Assembly (NCBI GenBank): GCA_020881915.1
Contig: JAJFPB010000003.1
Coordinates: 4,650,001-4,714,000 of the forward strand
Length of the DNA: 64,000 nt
Direction: 5' to 3'
DNA from: Paramyrothecium sp. XJ0827
Taxonomy: Eukaryota > Ascomycota > Sordariomycetes > Hypocreales > Stachybotryaceae
Shown: in pieces, positions 1-13,600 of the stretch
Layout: each line of letters begins with the position of its first letter
Numbering within the stretch: position 1 is the stretch's first letter
Made by a program: the position numbers and the translations under genes
Notes under the pieces: model-generated
What the model saw: only the letters and a program-made list of their open reading frames with translations
The model's database searches: none
Told to the model about the DNA's origin: nothing

Positions 1-149
1 GGGTCGCCAACAGCTCTTATCTTGCATCGCAGAGGCTGCTAAACGCGTCGAGGGGGCCTGTGTGCGACGCGATCCGTGGCCATCGGTGCCTGCACCCAGA
101 CACCAGCGCAAGTGCTGGTCGAAACAAACGCCGCCGAGGCTCTGCGACC

Positions 150-1714
150 ATGTCGGTTCTACTGGAGACGAGCTCCGGCGACATCGTCATCGACCTCTTG
201 GTGGAGCACGCCCCGAAGCTGTGCGAAAAGTAGGCAAACCCATACTCCCTTACGAGAAACCTCTTGAGGCTAACAAGGGCTCTAGCTTCTTGAAGCTCTG
301 CAAGACGAAATACTACAACTTCTCCCCAGTCCACTCCGTGCAAAAGAACTTCTCCTTCCAGACCGGCGACCCCCTCGGCCCCCTCTCCAAAGACTCGGAC
401 GGCGGCTGCTCGATATGGGGCCGCATCTCGGGCGACCCAGCGCAGCGGACCTTCCCGGCCTTCTTCCACCCCAAGCTGAAGCACCTCGAGCGCGGCACCG
501 TGAGCATGGCCACGGCGCCGCTGGCTTCGGACCCCGAGACGCGCCTCGCCGCCTCGCAGTTCATCATCACGCTCGGGGAGGAGACGGACTTCCTGGACGG
601 CAAGGCGGCCATCTTCGGCAAGGTCGTGGAGGGCTTCGACGTCCTGGAGAAGATCAACGAGGCCATCGTCGACGACAAGGGCTACCCGCTGATTGACATT
701 CGCATAAAGCACACGGTCGTCCTCGATGATCCGTACCCCGATCCCCCGGGGCTGAGGGAGCCTAGCGCCAGCCCTCCGCCCAGCGACCAACAACTCAAGA
801 CGGTGCGCATCGCCGACGAGGCCGCCCTGCACGCCGACGACGGCGTCGACGAGCAGGAGCTGGAACGGCGGCGCCGCGACAGGGAGGCCAAGGCGCAGGC
901 GCTCACCCTCGAGATGATGGGCGACCTGCCCTTCGCCGAGGTCAAGCCCCCGGAGAACGTGCTCTTCGTGGCCAAGCTCAACCCCGTGACGGGCGACGAG
1001 GACCTGGAGCTCATCTTCGGCCGGTTCGGCAAGATCCTCAGCTGCGAGGTCATCCGCGACGCCAAGACGGGCGACAGCCTCCAGTACGCCTTCATCGAGT
1101 ACGAGGACAAGGCCTCGTGCGAGGCCGCCTACTTCAAGATGCAGGGCGTGCTCATCGACGACCGCCGCATCCACGTCGACTTCTCCCAGAGCGTCAGCCG
1201 CCTGAGCGACGTCTGGCGCAAGGACACCAACGACAAGCGCAGGGGCGACGCCGCCGCCGGCCGCGGCGGCTGGGGCGGCGTCCGCGACCTGGAGAAGAGG
1301 CGCCAGTACAGGGGCCAGGGCGAGGAGCGCTTCGGCAAGGACTACGGCATGGTCTACGGCGAGGAGGAGATGCGCGGCCGGCACCAGAGGACCGGCGGCA
1401 GCGAGAACCGCCGGGACGACGCGGAGCAGCAGCCGCCTCCGCCGCCGCCGCCGCCAGCGGGCCCAGGACCTAGGAGAGGCGATGGCGGCGGCAGGGGTGA
1501 CAGGGGCGGCAGGTATAGGAGTCGGAGTCGCAGCCCGCGACGTGATGACGGGAGCCGTCGCCCCCCTCCAAAACACCAAGGTGATGATCGGCGGGACAGA
1601 GACAGCGGGCGACGGGATAGGAGGGACTACGACAGAAGAGACCACGACAGGAGGGATCACGACCGCAGGGACAGAGACCGGCACCGAGACGACGGATATC
1701 GCTCGCGGAGATAG
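150..1714 (+). CDS. cyp6: Cyclophilin-like PPIase with RRM (PPIL4/Cyp6 type)
   Basis: CDS join(150..229,286..1714), 502 aa. A 56-nt intron removes an in-frame TAG and joins LCE to NFLKLC, as expected for PPIL4 proteins. Domains in order: cyclophilin fold (about 1-170), one RRM (about 250-330, RNP2 LFVAKL, RNP1 LQYAFIEYE), then a long Arg/Asp/Pro-rich tail with RS-like stretches. The family works in or near the spliceosome in the nucleus. In place of the classical cyclophilin HRV-PGF active-site motif this protein has HSVQKNF, so the catalytic arginine is missing, and the tryptophan of the substrate pocket is Phe (FLDGK). I therefore infer weak or absent isomerase activity and a scaffolding role. 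The start is the first ATG that gives the conserved N-terminus [12 protein letters not shown]. The 149 bases upstream are taken as leader. Confidence 0.93.
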
Positions 1715-4700
1715 CGCCCGCTCACAAATGTATAGCACAATACACAAACTTTTGATACCCCAAACCGAGACATTTCGAAGGCATCAGTTCATTTTGCGTG
1801 CCTTCCTACCTTCAACACCAACTCTTGCCTCGTGCCATGTGGTATCTTGGCTCAGCTGACGTTCTGCACGCGCCTCATTTACATCCATGCGTCTACTACT
1901 GCTTCATCATAGTCAACTGTCCAGCAACAGACAGGAAAGCAGCCACTGTTCCGCAAAACACACACACTGCGTAGGTCTCTTCCCCGAACCCCCTGCCCCA
2001 ACCCGAGAGACAGCCTCGCCACGGGCCGTCCAAGCAATTTCCATCCTCGGCGCCGCAGCTGAAAGAGCCGCCTGAAAGAAAACCCCCCTCTCGGCCTCAG
2101 AAACGTCGCTTCTGGCCTTTTCTTTTCTTTTTTTCCCTCCCCATCCAGCCTTTGAGGGAACACCGCAGTTGCGGCTCAAACGAGCGAGGTGTGAGAGACG
2201 GGATCCTGGAAAAGAACCCACTCCCGCACAGCCGAAACGACCCTCCCACGTCTGCAATGCAAGACATTGGCTGACGACCTAGGCTAAGAGGTGCGCTCTG
2301 TCTTCAGCGGCTGTACCTGCGTGCTTCATCACGGGCGTGTCGGGAGGACGACATTATACTGCGTTGCTTTGAAGCCTTAGAGATGCCCCGTCCCCCTCAC
2401 CGCCTGGTCGTGGATATGCAGCCATCTAGCCGGGCTTCTATTTGCGCTCGCCGGACATATTTGTTCACGGAACAGAAACCCACTTCTCTGCCTCATATAA
2501 GCAGCAACGTAGCTTCGGCCAGCCAGATCATCTCACTACGACCAACGAAAATCCTGGTAGAGCCATGTGCGCCGCCCCAATCGCCAATGCTGTGCGACCT
2601 GACAGCTCCCTTGCATCCCCCGCCTACAAGCTCGCTGAATGCTCCTCAAACAGTGACACGAGGAAGCCCGGTGCCCTCATTTCTTTTTTTTTTCTTCCCC
2701 ATCTTTTCACTCAGACATTGTCTCGTCTCAGCGATCATTTCTGATCCTGCAGTGACCCTCTGGCTCACGGCTCTTCGTCGCGGGATACTGTGTCCGCCTT
2801 CGTTGCCATCGGCTGATCGACAAGCCACCACCTCCTTCAATCTCACTGCTACCGCGGGAGCGTCATAAAGTGCGCCCACACGTATCGAGGCGGGTGCTAC
2901 ACAAGAATATCAAGAATAGGGGCACTGCATACCATTCTCTGAAAGTGGGCTTTGGCAATATCACGGTTCAGATCTGTCCCTGCACATGTTCAACCCCCTC
3001 AGTGTAGCTTGGCCTTAATAATAATTGAATGAGCTACCTGGCACCATGCCCGAGCTCGACGAGAACGTATCTTCGCTCCTAAAGCAACGAAGACTTCTGG
3101 TAATGGAGATGAGCTGGTGCGGTGCGGATACTCTTAAGTCCGGAAGCACACGAGCAGTGGTGGAGGCACGTGTGCCAAGAATAGGCTGAACAGGTTGGCG
3201 GATCTCCAATAGGAAATTCGTGCTTTTCTTCGTTGCATCGAAATACTACGGCATGGCTAGGACAGCATGACTTGCAGCCCAAGCTTTCTGGTCACTTATG
3301 ACAAGACGGCCGAGGCAGACGGCTGTCGGGTTGTGTAACCACCAACGCATGGCTTGGGTTAGATTGATAGGCCCCATGCGCGGCACAATGATAGGACGGG
3401 AGGAGAAGGAAGTAGTCAGGAACCTTCCAAGATACTCCGCCGGCGGCAGCCTACAGTTTGCCATGGTCTAGCCACGAGGGCCTTGTGAGATCTTGTCACA
3501 GCAGAACTTACCGGAAGCCGCGGCTGCATGGATTGCCGTTCTCCCGTCGTGGGTGGACAATGATTCGAGCACTCTGTCTCCGACGGGAAAGGACCGTGGG
3601 CAAGGAGAGGTGCATGAAAGCCCAAACCCACGCCTTCTCCCCCTCTGACGATGGATTTTCCGATAGCATCGGAGAATAGGCGAAACTTATGAATGAATGG
3701 AGGTGTCCCCGCACGGCTTCCTCTTCTGAGGTCACCGTTACTTCTCTCGTGTGCTGGATGGAGTATAACCTCGAGAGTGAGGTACTTGCCACGACCAATG
3801 TGCGTACAAGTACTTGCTTGCCCCTAGTGGTAAGAGCCGGGCAGAGGTGCTTGCAGGGTAGGAATGGCTGCGAAGAATGAGATACAGTCCTACCAGGTAC
3901 TCATCGGTGGTGTTGTGCGAACGAGCCGGCCATTTAGCTGCCCTTCTACAACCGATGGTGCAAGATGAGCAAACGAGTGACTCGGTCGTGGGATATGGGA
4001 GAGTCGAGATGCTGGCTAAATCACCGAACAGGTATGCTGCTGTGATACTACCAGATGGGTATGCAACCTCTGAATAGGAAGATGTTCGCGAAAGTCAGGC
4101 AGCACTCTGAAACAAATGATCCGCAGATAAGGCATGACTTGGCCAAGCAAGGTGATGGAGCAGCCTCGGGTCCTGGTACATCTGAGTTGGCACGAATCGG
4201 AATCAAGCAAGAGTCTGATGCATTGATCTGCGGCTAAGCTGTACTTGGATAGATAGGATTTGCTGCCTTGAGCTACGGGCTTGGCCGTTTGCATCCTGCA
4301 AGCCGCTGCAGACAAACGGTGCATGGCCTTGTTGCCACGGCGTGGCGACGTCTTTCAGCCTCTGCAAGGATCGTCCATTCTTGCGGCTGTCTCGTCTCCT
4401 CGTGGCCCTGGGTCCTGAATTCATCCTACCGACTGTGACAGGTTAACAAAGCCAATCGATGGTCAATGGATGTGATTCCACATGGAAGAGCGGAGAGAAC
4501 CAATGAAGCCAAGGTCGATGCTCGGAGTGCCGACGCAGAGCACTTCAGAGTACAGCGTCTTGACTCGGACTCGCTTCCGAAAGTCCGTCTTGACCAGAGC
4601 CTGGATTTGTGCAATGGTACACTTAGACATGAAGTCGCAATACATTTGGCCGCACGAGAAACGCCGAACGAGACAGCGTGTCATGCGAAGGGGATACTTC

Positions 4701-7686
4701 TCCTCGACGTACCTGTTCCTCCGTGAATGTCAAATCTTGCCCGAGGGCTCAGCTCCAATCTCAGCCCTCGAAGATTGAGGTATGACAAGACTGTGGAGCC
4801 GTGAGCTGGGCTCGCTGGCCAGGCCATGGCTTGTGGCAAGACTCAAGTCGGATGGCGAAGAAGAGGTGAGCAATCCGCTGCACTGTCTCTAGCCGAAGAC
4901 GTCCCGACACCTCACCTCGCCTTAGCTCACCAGCACTCAAGCCGCGGTGGCAGAGAGAGAAAATTTCTCCAGCGGCAATTTGCGCCGGGTGGCTATTGCA
5001 AGACGCCCTGCGCTCACCGCAGCTTCGAAGGCCGGAGTTGGCGGTAAAGCCGCGGGCTGCTGCACGCCTCGACCAGGACAAGCCCGGGGGAATCGACGGC
5101 AGAGCAAGCAAAACCCGCAAAGGCTCTCCCTCGTGCAATCACGCGCAGGGGAGAGGGAAACACCCGCCCAACGCGCAGGGCCGTGTGAGGAGAGAGAGGA
5201 GCGACGGCGTCCGGGTCGACGGCGTGCAAAACTCCAGACACCCATGCCATGTTTGTGCGCACTGGCAAAGACGAGCGGGTTGCATCGGAAGCCTCAGAAA
5301 AGAGGCAAAATGACAGGAGGAGCCCCGGCTGCTGCAGGGTTCATGACTGCCGTAGCCAGGTCACCATGCTCCCGTTTGTGTTGGTGTTTGCTGCAGCAGT
5401 TCGTCCAGTTATTTTGCGGCGTTGGCTCTGCCGGAAACGATTGGACGCCTGAGCTGGGGGTGAGAAGGAGAGAAAGGCTGAGGAAACCATGAGCGCTGTG
5501 GCCCCGGACCGGGAGTTGCTTTGCAAAGGGGTCGAGTTTTTTGTTTTGTCTCTCAACAAGCACAAGGCAGGAAAAGAAGAAAGATGGGAGGGTTTGGTAG
5601 TAATTGTTAGTTGCGAGGAAATATTGAGCAAGCGCTGACAAACCCACTCACGACAAGGCGAGGCGAGGCGAGGCGTCGAAAGAGGCAGGCGGTTTGTGGC
5701 GCCTGACGGCAGGCTCTTCAACTTTCGTTTCTTCTTCTTCACATCCACCTTGCTTTGTAGTTTGTGCGGTGGCACGGAGACCCCGACCCTAGGTTGTGTT
5801 CTTCTGTTCTTTTACAAGCAAAGAATATTGTCTCCGCCGGATATCGCTGAACCTCACTCCCTAAACCGTCTTCGAATGGGCGTTCCCGTCCCAGAGAATG
5901 GACATGTTGTACAATCATGTGAGCATGGTCCAAATGGTTAACCCTGCGCAGAAGAAACGTTGAGGATCTGATGTGCCCCATGGCAAGGTCATACAGCCCC
6001 GTGAGTTTGCCCGTGAAGTGGGCCTCCTGGAAACCCTACGCCCGACGCTGTTTGGTGTCTTAAGCTAGATCTCACACCGGGCATGGCCATTGCTTCCGCG
6101 GACCCTGCAGGCTCAAGTGACCGGCCAGAGAACGGAGCAATCGTATTCTCTTCACGGAGGTGTAGACACCGGATGCTGTGGACCAGCGGGGATCAAGAAA
6201 CCGATTGCTGTGGTGTTGCATACGAACCATGATCTGGGAGGGGTGTGTGTGCACGAGACAACGCCGCAGAGGGGGCGAGCCTCCCAAACCATGCTATGCG
6301 GTCTTTGCCTATCCGGATGGATTCATGGCCAATTTGAAATGAGGCATGATTGTTATGCTTGTGGCGGTGACCCTGTCGTCTCGCGCTTAAGTCTGGGAAG
6401 TGGTAGGCGACAAGGCTGGTCTGTGTGTCCAACCAACTCTCCCACAAGCACTGCAGGTTCTTTGCAAGAATGAATCACTGTCTCATGTTAGAATCGTCAA
6501 GCTCACAAGGCCTGGCTGGGTTCGAGACCCATACACCCAAGCTTCAACCCGATCGACCGGCCAAGATCTACTTGGGGTTCAGCCACTCCACCAACACTGA
6601 ACTTGTTTCGGCGACTGCCATGCATCAGTCCAGGAGGCGTAAGTAAGAATGCCTGGCTGCCATGCGCCAGACCCAGTTATTGATGCGCATACCCGAGCAA
6701 CCTAGACGCCCCCCGTCTACCCTAGCTGCTGCCTCCGTTATCCTCACGCAGGTCTGGCTTTGGCACTAGAGCCCCCCACGACTACTGGACATACACCATT
6801 CACTCTTAGGTTGACCATAAGGACAAAGCACTACACAGGCAGAAGACGGTTTGGCAAGTGACATCTGTCGTGCATCAGGGAGCAGCAGAAGCAAGCTCCA
6901 TCTACGCTGTAACCACCATAGCCCCCAATCAAAGCCTGGACCCCCTACGAGCCAGCCAGAGGAGAGGCCGGCGGGATGTGAAGAGGGTTCCAGAGGGAGA
7001 GGGGGGTGGGGAAGGGGCGTAAGGATGGTGTGAGTGAGTACAGGGACTGCAGACATCAACCATTAGATGATCGATATGAGGGCTACGCAAGCCTAGCATC
7101 CATTTTGACAAACACGATTGGCACTTCCTCCAAGGTGCCCGCTCCAGGACAGGGGTTTCAAGTCGTACGGAGGGGGGACCATGTAACAACAGCTCCATGA
7201 TGAAGCTCGCGGCAGCTACATCTTTATTTAACTTGACCTGTCGGAGATTTCCAAAGGTGTCCCTCACTGATCTTAAACCCAGGCCGAGGCCCGTCATTGA
7301 ACCCATTCCTCTTCCTTATGTTTGCGTGGACTTCTTCTCTACTCACTTGACTTGACCTGTTGGAAAACGGACGCAGAAGGACGCGGCGATCTTCGGACAC
7401 TCAAGGCAACTGCCCTGATCATTTCTATTCACTACCTCTGTTCATGTCATCGAGCCGTCAGCATCAACACTTACCGGCTTTTTCGACCTCTTGCCACTCG
7501 TTACCTGCGTTTTCACCCTTCCGTCTCTGATTCCTGTTCCGACGCTCCTTGTGGGACTCTCCTTACAGCTGCCCCATTTTCTGTTCTCTCCAACCGACGA
7601 ACAAACGTCCTGCATTCGTTACTGAACCCAGGCCTTCCCTTTGCCAGATCAAACCTTCGCACTTCATTACCTACGAAAGTAAAAAG
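1715..7686. other. Long gene-free stretch, probable regulatory/leader region
   Basis: Almost 6 kb without a convincing gene. Open frames up to 181 codons occur (for example 2383-2868 and 4947-5492 on the plus strand), but their translations are low-complexity or unlike proteins and none splices into a larger frame that I could find. A short pentamer run of GGCGA lies near 5655-5675, and polypyrimidine tracts near 2680-2700 and 7400-7620. The right end is presumably promoter and 5' leader of the downstream transcription factor. Upstream ORFs or a leader intron are possible but cannot be placed. Confidence 0.5.
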
Positions 7687-9144
7687 ATGGTCTCGTCAAC
7701 TTATTTACCGAGCTCGGATGGGCGACGCTATCCCGTCAGGGGCACGGGGCCGTACCAGACGCCACCATATCAAGAACGCCGCAACGGCGCGTATCCCGTA
7801 CAGGAGCTACGAACAAGCCTTCCGAATGGCCCCAAGGAGGCTGCCGATGACCCGTCGTCGGCACAGCGTAAGAGGATTGCTGTTGCTGTACGTCTGAACA
7901 AACCCCCCTTCCCCTTAGCGAGTCACCGACGGAACTGATTCGCGTATCTAGTGCGGACGTTGTCGCAAGAGAAAGATTCGATGCAGCGGGGATGACGGAA
8001 GCGGGCAGCCGTGCAGCAACTGCAAGAATGCTGGGTTCGAGCCTTGCCAGTTTCTCCGAGTAAGGCTTGAAGATCGGGACTCCGTATACTCGAGACTGAC
8101 GTAGCCTAGGTGTCATCCCAGGAGGCCCCGATGAGGGGCGACGGCTTCCCATACACTGTTGACCTATCGCGCCAGGTCCCGGCTCGCGGACCCCCCGTCT
8201 CAAGCTTGATGCCCCCCGGGAACCCGTATCCTGACGGCTTGAGTATGGGCGAAGGCGTCTCCTATCGCCCAGGCCCAGCCTATGCGTATGCCGGCAAGCA
8301 GTATTATCAGATGCCCGCTTACGCCACAGGCTATCCCAGCGAGGACTCGGGCGCGGAATACCCGATGTACTCGCAATACCCAGCAGTGCAGGATCCGAAC
8401 TACATGGTTGCCTATCGGATGGGCAGCAGCTCGGCGGGCATGAAGCCAAATGGTCTCTTCGTGGACTCTGAGCCGGACTACGGCTTCACCACGGGCCCGC
8501 CGCCGCTGACACCAGCACCCATGCTGCATCGACCGGTACATGCAGCAGACTCAGCGAACTATGCGTTTCCGGCAGTGGGAGTTGATGCGGGCACACTGCA
8601 GAGCCAGAGCAATAGGCCTTCGCCACCGAACACCCGCCGGGCTCCTCCTCCAGGACCGGGATCCTACCTGTATCGCAACGACTCAATCTCGCCCACCTAT
8701 GTCAAGAATCCACAGGTTTCGCCTGACAGTACCCCTCCCGAAACAAGCCCTACCGGCGAACACATGGGCTATGGCGGCTACGACACCGGGGTGGCGTCAT
8801 CATCGTCCTCCTCTTCCTATCCCATGACATCTCCGTTGAGGGGCCAGGGCGACATGTACACAACATCAGGCTCGTCTCAAGGCGATGCCATCATGGGCCA
8901 CGCATCCATCAGTCCCCAGCGCTCGGCCGGCCTCTCCGGCGAGATGACCTACCGCTACACCGACACCACTCGCCAGGCAACAGGGCCGACTGAATCGATG
9001 GCCATGACTGGCGGGCAGCAAGGGTATATGGCCCAGGGTAATGTGCAACATGGATCGTACATGGAGCAAGTCGAGCAGTGCACTTCGGATGACGAGGCGT
9101 TGAACCATAGGCGGAAGATGTCACGGTCGACGCTCCGAGCCTAG
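7687..9144 (+). CDS. Zn(II)2Cys6 transcription factor
   Basis: CDS join(7687..7887,7952..8059,8110..9144), 447 aa. Introns of 64 and 50 nt flank a small exon that carries the whole DNA-binding cluster (about residues 68-103): CGRCRKRKIRC, then CSNCKNAG and CQF, i.e. six cysteines in Zn(II)2Cys6 spacing with a basic stretch after the second cysteine. The remainder is low-complexity, rich in Gly, Pro, Ser, Tyr and Met, with a Ser run near residue 340 and no recognisable middle-homology domain. Such proteins bind DNA in the nucleus and regulate transcription; the target genes cannot be inferred here. The start is the first ATG of the open frame, preceded by a pyrimidine-rich leader. The very long upstream gap suggests complex regulation. 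Confidence 0.9.
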
Positions 9145-10627
9145 GCATAATGGCCTATCCAAGCGGAGTTCCAGTTTTGTATGGCGAAGATCATCGTGGA
9201 CGTGCTCATGCGGATGATGCTCTGCTTGACAGATGATTGCGGTCCGGCACTATCTTGCATCATGCAAAGGCATGATGCAAAGGCACACCTCCATGATAAC
9301 ATGGAGGGCAACGGTACTTGTTCTGGAGAAGCACGCCCGCAAAAGCCAATCTCCATCTCGCCGCCAGACTTGTACTCGGAAACGAAGCACCGTACACATT
9401 GCCGTACCAGCCACCTCGTTTGCGGACGACACGGGAAGGATTTAGCAATTTTCGACTCCACGTATTGCGACGATATCCTACGGTAGAGCTCACATGATAC
9501 TGCGATAATGCCCATGTGTCCTGAACAGTTCTTCCCCCCTTTTCTTTTGTTTCTATGCATTGCAGGTGGGTTAGGGAGGGGCTAATGCGGGTTTGGAAGA
9601 GCCAAGGTGGCTGAGGTAGGAAAGAAAAGGGTTTAGATGGGAGTTGTAATATACATCACAACAATGGGACATTCAGAATGGAGAGTAGTCGCACCCGATC
9701 AACCAGTTGAGATTTTCTGAAGGCCGATGCGGGTGCTGATGGACGGAATAGACGTTGACTTCTGCCGGTAAACCGACTCTGAGAGTGCCTCATGCGTAGC
9801 TCCCGCTTGAAGAAGTGCTGTCTCGGATTCAGTCCTTTCGCATTTTTGGACGAGATCTCGCCATGCTACGCTACATTTAAGGGGCTAGCTCGTGCATTCA
9901 TTCGCCACGTAGCTGGCGTCGTGACTCTCGGAGTTGAGCATGCCGTTAGTCCTTGCGTTATGTGATGGCGGAAGGGCACTGAGGGGACCGGACAGTACGC
10001 ATTATGAGCAGCGTCAGTTCTCGGGGCTGTATCAATGGTCAATGCTGAACTGTCACGAAAGCAAGACCTACCATTCACTGGTAACATTAGCAGGGAGTAT
10101 GGTGTTGGAATAAAATAATGAAAGCGAAGACAGAGCAAGGCTAGAAGCTGTTTGGTTGGGAAGATAGCACTGAATAGTATGGCCTATCGGACTATTTCCT
10201 CTTTCATGTTATGTTAATGGCATGAAGTAAGTACGCAGTCGTCTGCAAGACTGTGTAATGCGATACCACATCGTCCCGACAGGAGGTGATGAGATTCAAA
10301 GCAGCACAGGTTCGGCTTCGCCTGAGGTGAATTCTATAATCTTGGTATGCTCTCCCACAACTCGACTGGAAACTAGGGGTCCCAGGAGTGGTTCCTTTCA
10401 AAGATCGAGACTCAAGACGTTTCACTTACTTATCCACCATCTTCTGTTCCATTCTCAAGCGTGGTAAAAGCAAAAGATCACATAAACTGTCTCCTATTCT
10501 GATGTTGCGCCACGTCCATCAGCCTATTCTGGCCCTGCCATTGGAATAACTATATTTGCAACTCCTCGAATGGCGACTATCCCTGTCCTTCCGACATTTG
10601 TTGTTACCAGCAGAAAAAATAATCGCA
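9145..10627. other. Convergent intergenic region
   Basis: Lies between the ends of two convergent genes, so it should hold their 3' UTRs and terminators. No coding frame worth reporting was seen. Confidence 0.5.
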
Positions 10628-13600
10628 TTACGTCCTGGACCCCATCCCTAACTGACTCTCCGGGTCTTCTTCCTTTGTCTTACTTCTTCCAAACTGCGGC
10701 AACGAGACTCCGTGCCCAACGGTTCTCTTGTCCTCGCCCCGCTTTCCTGTTATGTCGTTATTGACTGGTTCATCCACAGTCGAATTGCCGTAATGCATCT
10801 CTGGCTCATCCCAGCTCTCACCATTCTCTGAGAAAGAGCCACGTCGCAAGTTTGGCCTTCCGGGATGACCAGACGTATCAGAGCCACCGTTGCCGTTATT
10901 CTCATACTCGGCATTGTCTATGCTATCTTTCTTTCTTAGCCACTCAGGCAGAAGCTGCTGCACCGGAAGCCGGATTCTGTTGCTCGCAAATAGCCTCGAC
11001 TTCAGCATTGCGTGATGTAGTGGATAATCTCGTACATGCTCGGTGGTTCGCAGCTTGTCAGTCCTATAAATTTTCGATGACTCGGCCACTTTGTGATCCC
11101 GGGACTTGCCTGTCAAGTCGGAATCATGCGGTGAAGCTCGTAGATGGGACATCTTCTCGCCTGATAAGGGATACGTGTGATATCTCCATAGGTTTCTTAG
11201 TAATGGAATTTTGGTATGAAAATACGATATGCCAAAAACCGGGGCATATCTGAGAGTCGGCTCTTCCATCTCAGAAGAGCGTTGGGATGTGTTCGGGTTT
11301 CTCTTGGAAAACTTCAAAGACTTCCTGCTCTTGTTGCTTCTACGAGAGCTACTGGAGGCTGTGGAAGCGTCTGAATCCGAGTCAGAGTCGTGGTGATGTC
11401 CATACTCGGAAGGTTCGGTTGCCAGGGCAGTGGCACGGCCGAAAATTCGCCAGAAAAGGCGCGAAACACGATTAATGTAAAACCCGAAAATTGCTATAAG
11501 GGAAATCATCCCGAAGGAGATACCAACTTCCGAGATTCGGCGTCAGTCTCCAAATATGACAACGCAAAGACCTGTTTATGTAGAACGTACAAACGAGACT
11601 CAAGGCTGCTCCTAGTGACCAGTCTAGTTCACCACTCTCCGGGTTGTGCGGAAAGACGTCAATCTGAAGGGCGAGGATGCTCGACATGAACGTGAGGGGC
11701 AACTAAGTAACTTTCAGCATTGTCTTGGCCATTATAAGCCATGGGGATACTTACGAAGAATACAGTAACCGTAGTAAAAACCAGTGTGACCTGCAGCGTA
11801 TAACATTCGTTAGCTCAGAAACGACCAAACGTCCCTCACCAGTCGTGCCGGTCTCACATTACTCTGGCGCTGTGCATACTCCGATGCTTCGCGCGCGAAC
11901 CTCGCCTCCCATGCATTGGCATGCTTTTGCCTATGGCTAAGGACCCCATTGATCTTAGAAGCCGGTCAGTGAACGCTTCGAGCCGGGAAAGAGCATGCCC
12001 GGGAACAAAAGTTACCTCCAGCCGTACTTTCTCGGCATGTGCACTGAGTTCTTCGATTGTGGTAATATTAGACTCAACCAAATGAAGATTCGCCTTGGCC
12101 TGAATTATGGGCTTTGACTTAGGGTATGATGCCCGCTCATCGAAAAACTGAAACCCGCGCCGAGCACTAAACCTGCTGCCCTTCCAGTACGGAGCTGGCG
12201 AGAGAAGCTTATTTTCGCTGTAAGAATCCGCCGGCTGCAAGGGACTCGTTAATTCTGGGGACGGAGAGCCGGGGTACGAAGGCTCATTTCCGTCGATGCT
12301 TTCCTCTTCCTCGTCCGTCTTGTCTTTCTTTCCATCGCTGGCCAGGATTTGAGCAAACTTTTGCAGGCCATCTCTCTGCTTATGAAGGACGTCGTTGATA
12401 ATTTGAAGCTCATCCTGTATATCCATGATCTCTGCCAGGAGCCTCGTCGCATTGGTCAGCTGAAAGAGCTTGTTGGTCAGTTTTGCCCTTTTTTCCTGAT
12501 CGATGCCGCTTTTGGTCAGTTTCTCTACCAGGCGTTGGAACCTAGCAAACTCCTTGGCTTGCTCGGCAGCCTGCGCACGTGTCAGTTTACTACACTGACA
12601 GAAGAACTGTACTTTCGCACTTACAACGACGTTGATGCTCGATTGGAAGCACTCAGACAGTCTAACTTTGCAAGGACCCTCGCGCTGAAAGAAGTCGACA
12701 CTGCATCGGATTATCGAATTCGCCAGATCCATTAAGCCATCGATGAGCGGCCGCTCATCGTTTTCCGTCAGTTCGTTGCGCATCAAAAACCGTACGAGGT
12801 TAAAGCTCTCGCTTGAGTCCCACGTATTGGGAACGCTGGTGATGATGGTCTTTTCATCTTCTAATACCCAAAGCCATAGCTGGTCAATCATCAGCTGTGG
12901 CCACATCCCAATATCATCGCCTTGATCTCGGTATGACTGCAGGTCCAGCTGTGGTTTGATGCAATAGCTCTTGTCCTGCGCCTTGAATATGACCTGAGTA
13001 TTGTCACGGCTTTCTGTGTCTTTCAGCATGTGGTAAGTAAATTGATCTAGCGTACGGCGGCAATGGAGTGGAAATTTCTTGTCCTCAAAGTAGGCTCTGA
13101 TGAGCATGGAGGTCTCGTCGTCTCCAGCCTGGCGGTTTACCCCATTGATTTTTTTACTCAGTTCCTTTCGATATTTGTACGTTTCAAAGCCAAATATTGG
13201 TATCTAAGTGGTGTGGAACGTGTCAGTTATTGCTATCCTTCCTCGGCATGATTTCAAACATCATCTTACAAACAACGCAGTCACTGCCTTCTTGGAGGTG
13301 TTAGAACCATAAATCTGAATACCGGCAGGATTGAGTGGCACGGAAAGCTTCGGAGAGGGAAATAGCCGTTCCTCAGAACTACCCTCGTGGTACTGTTGCT
13401 GTCAGCTGAAGTACCCCGTATTCATGAACCTGCACCTACTTGGTTATACCTTATGGCACCAGGAACAATGTGCCGATTAAATGGTGCCAGGCCTACAATG
13501 GTCAGCACTTGTGACGTTAGAGCAAGCACTTTTGTTAAGTACTCTCCCATGAATCACAAACCTTGATGCCGCCTTTTACTCAATGACTTGTCTATGCGTT

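Noticed and set aside
17..1747. 576-codon minus-strand frame
   Set aside because: Antisense shadow of the GC-rich cyclophilin gene; its translation is Val/Ala/Leu-biased, while the plus strand encodes a recognisable family.
2383..2868. 161-codon plus-strand frame in the long gap
   Set aside because: No domain, biased composition, interrupted by homopolymer T run, no splice context.
4947..5492. 181-codon plus-strand frame in the long gap
   Set aside because: Overlapping open frames on both strands and no protein-like features.
6505..6540. tRNA-like T-arm (TGGGTTCGAGACCCA)
   Set aside because: Only four stem pairs, no matching acceptor strand about 65 nt upstream and no D-arm or anticodon arm; a chance B-box.
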